A DNA stretch of 64,000 nt from assembly GCF_033568475.1 (NCBI RefSeq), contig NC_133121.1, forward strand, positions 135,750,375 to 135,814,374. The letters are read 5' to 3'. The number at the start of each line of letters is the position of its first letter. The stretch's first letter is position 1. Shown in pieces: positions 60,156-64,000 of this stretch. A program made the position numbers and the translations under genes. The notes below the pieces were generated by a model. The model searched no databases. It was not told where the DNA came from and saw only the letters and a program-made list of their open reading frames with translations. The stretch comes from Henckelia pumila. Taxonomy: Eukaryota > Streptophyta > Magnoliopsida > Lamiales > Gesneriaceae.

Positions 60156-61157
60156 GAATTTTCATATTACGTTCCAGCTTCACATTTCATAAGTTATGAG
60201 GCATCATCCTGTAACATGTTTGTCGGGCTCAAAGATTGTGCACGTGATTAGGCAAGCTTTCAGGGTGATGTATTTACCTATTGATGATAATATATTATAT
60301 ATGTAAATAGAATGAGCTATGAAATTTACCGTAGAAATTCGAGTTATTGAACTCAGAAGGTTATAATTTAATAATAATTGAATAAATGCGCGATTGTATC
60401 TTTTTTATTTTTATTACTTTTTCTGAGTAAGACTGGCACATTTTTATCTGACTGAGAAGTGAGAAGTAAATTATGTGTTTTATTAATATCATTATTCAAT
60501 AATTAATTAATTGAATGTATCTAATCCGGGCAACGAACTTTGGGAGGAGAGAGGTAAATAATTGTCCAAAACATAAGTTTGTGTTTTCAAACAATACATG
60601 TGGGATAAAAATAGGACCCTACTATTTTATTTTTGTTTCATTCTCTAAAAGCTTATTTCATATCTTCCATTGATATAAATTTCTCACATATCCCAAAGAA
60701 TATGATTATTTTATATTTTAAGATACCATCATATATTTTAAAAATCATAATGTAGTAAGTACATAACATTAAAATCTTGATATTTGATGTGTCGCAATCT
60801 CACCGGAGGTAACTATGTGAACAAAGCTGATGCAGGTCTTCCAATTGGATATGACAAAGCATATCAAAATTATGCATCTAATATGTATGTATCACCTCAA
60901 CAGTGCTTATATATGCTTATATAGGCGTCTATAGTGGGTGTGCAACATATCAAAATTCTTAAAATCTCATGATCAAATAAAATCTTGGATAATTTGACAG
61001 TTGCTGTATATTGCTTATCTGAAAATAACCAAATACGCATATTAATAGAAGTAGAAACTATGAAAGAGGTAGGGGAATGGGAATAGATTGCTTTGTTTTA
61101 ATTCATCTACTATGTTTTACATAAAAAATGCAATTTCCGAGCTCAAATGCTAACTTG
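60156..61157. other. Convergent spacer between E1 and the LRR gene
   Basis: It holds the 3' untranslated regions of two tail-to-tail genes and AT-rich DNA. Nothing else is recognised. Confidence 0.6.
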
Positions 61158-63569
61158 TTACCAGTTCTTGTCAGCACCTTCATCAAATTCAGCAGATCCA
61201 GTGACTCGAAAATCAAGTTGCTTTTGATGTTTTAAGCGACGACGCTCATCGAAACTGTCCCACCCTTCAAACTGCAAAAGGCGGTATTCTCATGGTTATA
61301 ACAAGTATGGAAAAGCAAAAATATATTTCACCCTCTATATTTGACCAATATGAAGCATCGTCTTTGTTTTTTGATGAATTCCTTTAATAGTCATCGGTTG
61401 AAATATTTGGACCTAGACGACTAGTGTAACGTTGTCTACTTTTGGACAACAAAAAGTTACCTGTACCACTCACCCTTTGGTGATGACCCCAGCCAACTCC
61501 TTGTGGTCTAGGGTCGAAAGAGGTTCTTATGGTTGGGTTTCGACAAGTTGGCAGCGGTTGTTTTGCCTTTTATTTTTCCAGAGAACAAAGATTTTCGAAT
61601 AATTTTGAGAGTGATGGATGCCGGACTTTTGAAAAGACATCGAGGATGGTGACAAACTTTTGTGATAGATGAAGCAATGGAAAGTATTCTGCTCAACTGG
61701 TTTTTTGTGAAAAAAGCGACTAGGTGAGATTGTGAAAGGATTGCACTTCAAAACAGCTATTTGACCGAGTAATTTAAATTTTGAGATAAGTGGAATGTAA
61801 CTAGGCTAGCACAACTCTGTGAAACAACCACCATCACCCATTTGGAAAAAAGAACAATGTGTCACGAAACAAACGTAGTGTTTTTCATTTCTTGGAGAAT
61901 TTGGAAAAGGTCAGAGCACGTATTTACGCGTGCACTGTGCAGGCATGTGCACATTAGGAGGCTGACTTTGGGAAGACAAGAAAATGGTCTTTTAGGTGGC
62001 TCTTACCCTTCATGCTTTACTAAGAAGAGAGTTCATATCATAAGAATAAGTCGCGAGATTTGGATTTCCCACATACTGAACACATTTCAAAGGAGATCAA
62101 ACCACAAGAATTTATAACTGGAAGTGGTTTACACCTGGCGAAGAAGATCCATGGTTATTTCTGTTCCATGAAGATCCAGAGTCGAAAGCTGCAGACACAT
62201 TCTGAAAAGGTTGCTGGGTAGGGACTTCATTCCATTGTTACTGAGATACAATGCCTTCACAGAAGTTAGCACAAAAAGCAATTAAACAACCAAAAATGAA
62301 GTCTTTCACAGTTCAAAGTTTCTAGAAACAAATGTCAGACCTTCAGACTCTTTAAACTTCCAAATGTGTCTGGCAACTCAATCAGGAGATTGCATGAAAG
62401 ATCAAACTGCAAGTAAAATTAAACCTGGTGGATCATTGTTTTATACTTTTCAGAAAGCAGATTACTTTTTACCCGAGCATACTGGTCACATAAATCATCT
62501 GTCTATCAAAACCAACCAAAAATCCACCAACTAAAATTGGGTTTGGGTAGACAATGACATAATCATCAAGGGTACATTTGGATTTACTTATTTGAATTAT
62601 GTCTAAATTAATCAAGAGGATTTCAAATTCACATCCTCTCAATTTGGTATTAATAATTATAGGGAATTCAAATACAATTAGGGATGAAGATGCACAATTT
62701 CAAGGGACAAAGGGAAATATCTTATTCTTATCGGACAAAATCATGAATGTTTATGACCAATTTGTGCTTATGCTGATTTGGGGCGGTTGGGTTGAATAAA
62801 ACTTGATGAAAATTTTGAAGTGGAAAACATTGGAGTTGCTGGGTATTAGCAACCATTAATATGAGTGTCCATGTACCACAATAACCCATCTATTTTGCCA
62901 CCACAATCCACGAGATAATAACAAAAGCAAGCTATAATAGCATCCTGAATCAATAAAAATATAGAAGGGGAAAACAAAATATTGAAGAGGGGACAGTGAG
63001 GGGTCATACTTCAACAAGAGAAACGCACCCTCCTATACTTTGAGGAATATTTTTTAGCCTGCAACAAACAAGATGTATCAATTTGAAGATCAAAGCACAA
63101 ACTCTGTTTCAAACAAGATCAGAGCTCTATTTATCATTTTTTTAAAAAAAAATTATATATCTGATTTGTATTATTACACTATCGCTGGTTATGATCAAAG
63201 AGTTGGAAATTCCTGAGAAAGACAAAAGAAAAAATCAAGGCATGCTTTCTACATAAAAACAGACTAGAGTATCAGAGAAATGCATTTCACAATAGGAAAA
63301 TGCATTTGTAAGAAAGTAAAAATAGCAATTACAGAGAATAGAATCAAGCAACAAGTCGAATTAATTCTTCAAGAAAAACGGTAACAGATATATAGCCGAA
63401 TATCATTCAGTTGATTTTTTGGGCTGCTTACCTATTATTCTCAGCTTTTAAAACCTGAAGCTCTGTCAGAAGACCTATTTCAGATGGGATGCACATCAAC
63501 TGATTGTTTGCAATGTGAAGGTGCCTCAAGCATGTCAAAGCACCAAGTTCAGAAGGCAACAAAGTCAAA
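61158..63569 (-). CDS. Intracellular leucine-rich-repeat protein, 3' part (At5g07910/LRRC57-like)
   Basis: Five exons are visible: 63569-63432, 63058-63010, 62406-62341, 62254-62135 and 61271-61158. They share one frame with GT-AG sites and are cut by the right edge. The visible protein has successive LRRs of the L-x2-L-x-L-x2-N-x-L type: LRHLHIANNQLMCIPSEIG, LQVLKAENNRLKNIPQSIG, FDLSCNLLIELPDTFG, and ALYLSNNGMKSLP. It ends with a conserved charged tail, FEGWDSFDERRRLKHQKQLD, closing ADKNW. There is no signal peptide, membrane span or kinase in the visible part, so it is a short cytosolic LRR protein. The tail is the same as I recall for a plant LRRC57/LRRC40-like family. The role is unknown. 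Earlier exons lie beyond 64000. Confidence 0.8.
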
Positions 63570-64000
63570 CTGGGCCAAGGACAACAAATCAAAAACCGTT
63601 AAACAATTAAAACAACCAAACAGATTAATCAGATATTTAAAAAGAATATTTCAACAAGATATTCAACAAATAAATAGCTGAGGAGTCAACAAAAAATCAC
63701 TTTTCTCTAATATGAGAAACCATTCCTGTAATATAATAAACAAATGAAGTTACTGCAACAGTTTCCTGACTTTCCTCCTAGACTCCAAAAAAAAATTATT
63801 TGAACGATATGCTGCAAAAATTAACGGTAATAGAAATACTAAATATTCATGAATTTCTGCTACAGAAAAAGTTTTTTTTAAAAAAAAAAAACATGATGAC
63901 TCACTCCGAATACTGTTGCAGCTGCCTGCTAAATGAAAACCTATCATGAAAACTAATCTACAAAAATGTGGTCACCGCATCAAAAGCAAATTCATTAGGT
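63570..64000 (-). other. Upstream intron of the LRR gene, to window edge
   Basis: No LRR-coding stretch is readable here on the minus strand, so it is probably intron between visible and off-window exons. T-rich tracts suit an intron. Confidence 0.5.

Overview
The window is nuclear DNA of a flowering plant, very probably a eudicot. It has AT-rich intergenic DNA, GT-AG introns, plant-specific genes (LBD transcription factor, plastid ferritin, GH17 glucanase with an X8 domain) and a plant transposon load: Copia and Gypsy LTR elements, an integrated pararetrovirus, several hAT elements, Mutator-like and Tourist-like MITEs, and SINEs. An asterid such as Lamiales is only a guess. Everything was read by eye. 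Exon borders come from GT-AG sites that keep the frame and match remembered family sequences.

Layout. 1-2640: partial Copia retrotransposon on the minus strand with its 5' LTR. 2905-3600: a foldback element and a possible SINE. 4329-5602: LBD12-like gene (minus) with a Mutator-type MITE in its only intron. 5603-13700: intergenic, with a foldback element, a hAT MITE, an (AT)n tract and a SINE. 13710-17003: five-exon gene (minus) resembling the meiotic double-strand-break factor DFO. 17246-26770: complete but broken chromodomain Gypsy element (minus) with 2.2-kb LTRs and an AGATT target duplication, inserted about 240 bp upstream of the DFO-like start codon. 26936-28106 and 28628-29806: two hAT non-autonomous elements of about 1.17 kb. 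31640-36115: fossil caulimovirid set between TAA repeats. 36436-40026: TAF15b-like RNA-binding protein (plus). 41824-43889: GH17/X8 beta-1,3-glucanase-like protein (minus) without the usual catalytic nucleophile. 44131-46342: a foldback copy, a TA tract, a hAT MITE and a Copia solo LTR. 47040-49213: plastid ferritin, eight exons (plus). 50542-53036: ribosomal protein eS4 (plus), whose first coding exon is only the ATG. 55093-60155: ubiquitin-activating enzyme E1 (plus). 61158-63569: 3' part of an intracellular leucine-rich-repeat gene (minus) that continues past the right edge.

The host genes have unrelated jobs: lateral-organ patterning, meiotic recombination, transcription or RNA binding, cell-wall or callose biology, iron storage, translation, ubiquitination. 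There is no operon-like logic. TAF15b-like, GH17 and eS4 lying near each other recalls a neighbourhood on Arabidopsis chromosome 5. Two virus-derived promoters sit directly upstream of host genes in the same orientation (Gypsy LTR before DFO, pararetrovirus before TAF15b), which is the most consequential arrangement here. I did not find a clearly new multi-gene system. The best leads are three 73-bp-periodic palindromes in the Gypsy LTR, the pseudo-enzyme GH17, the E1 start region with a membrane-like open frame, and the pararetrovirus junctions.
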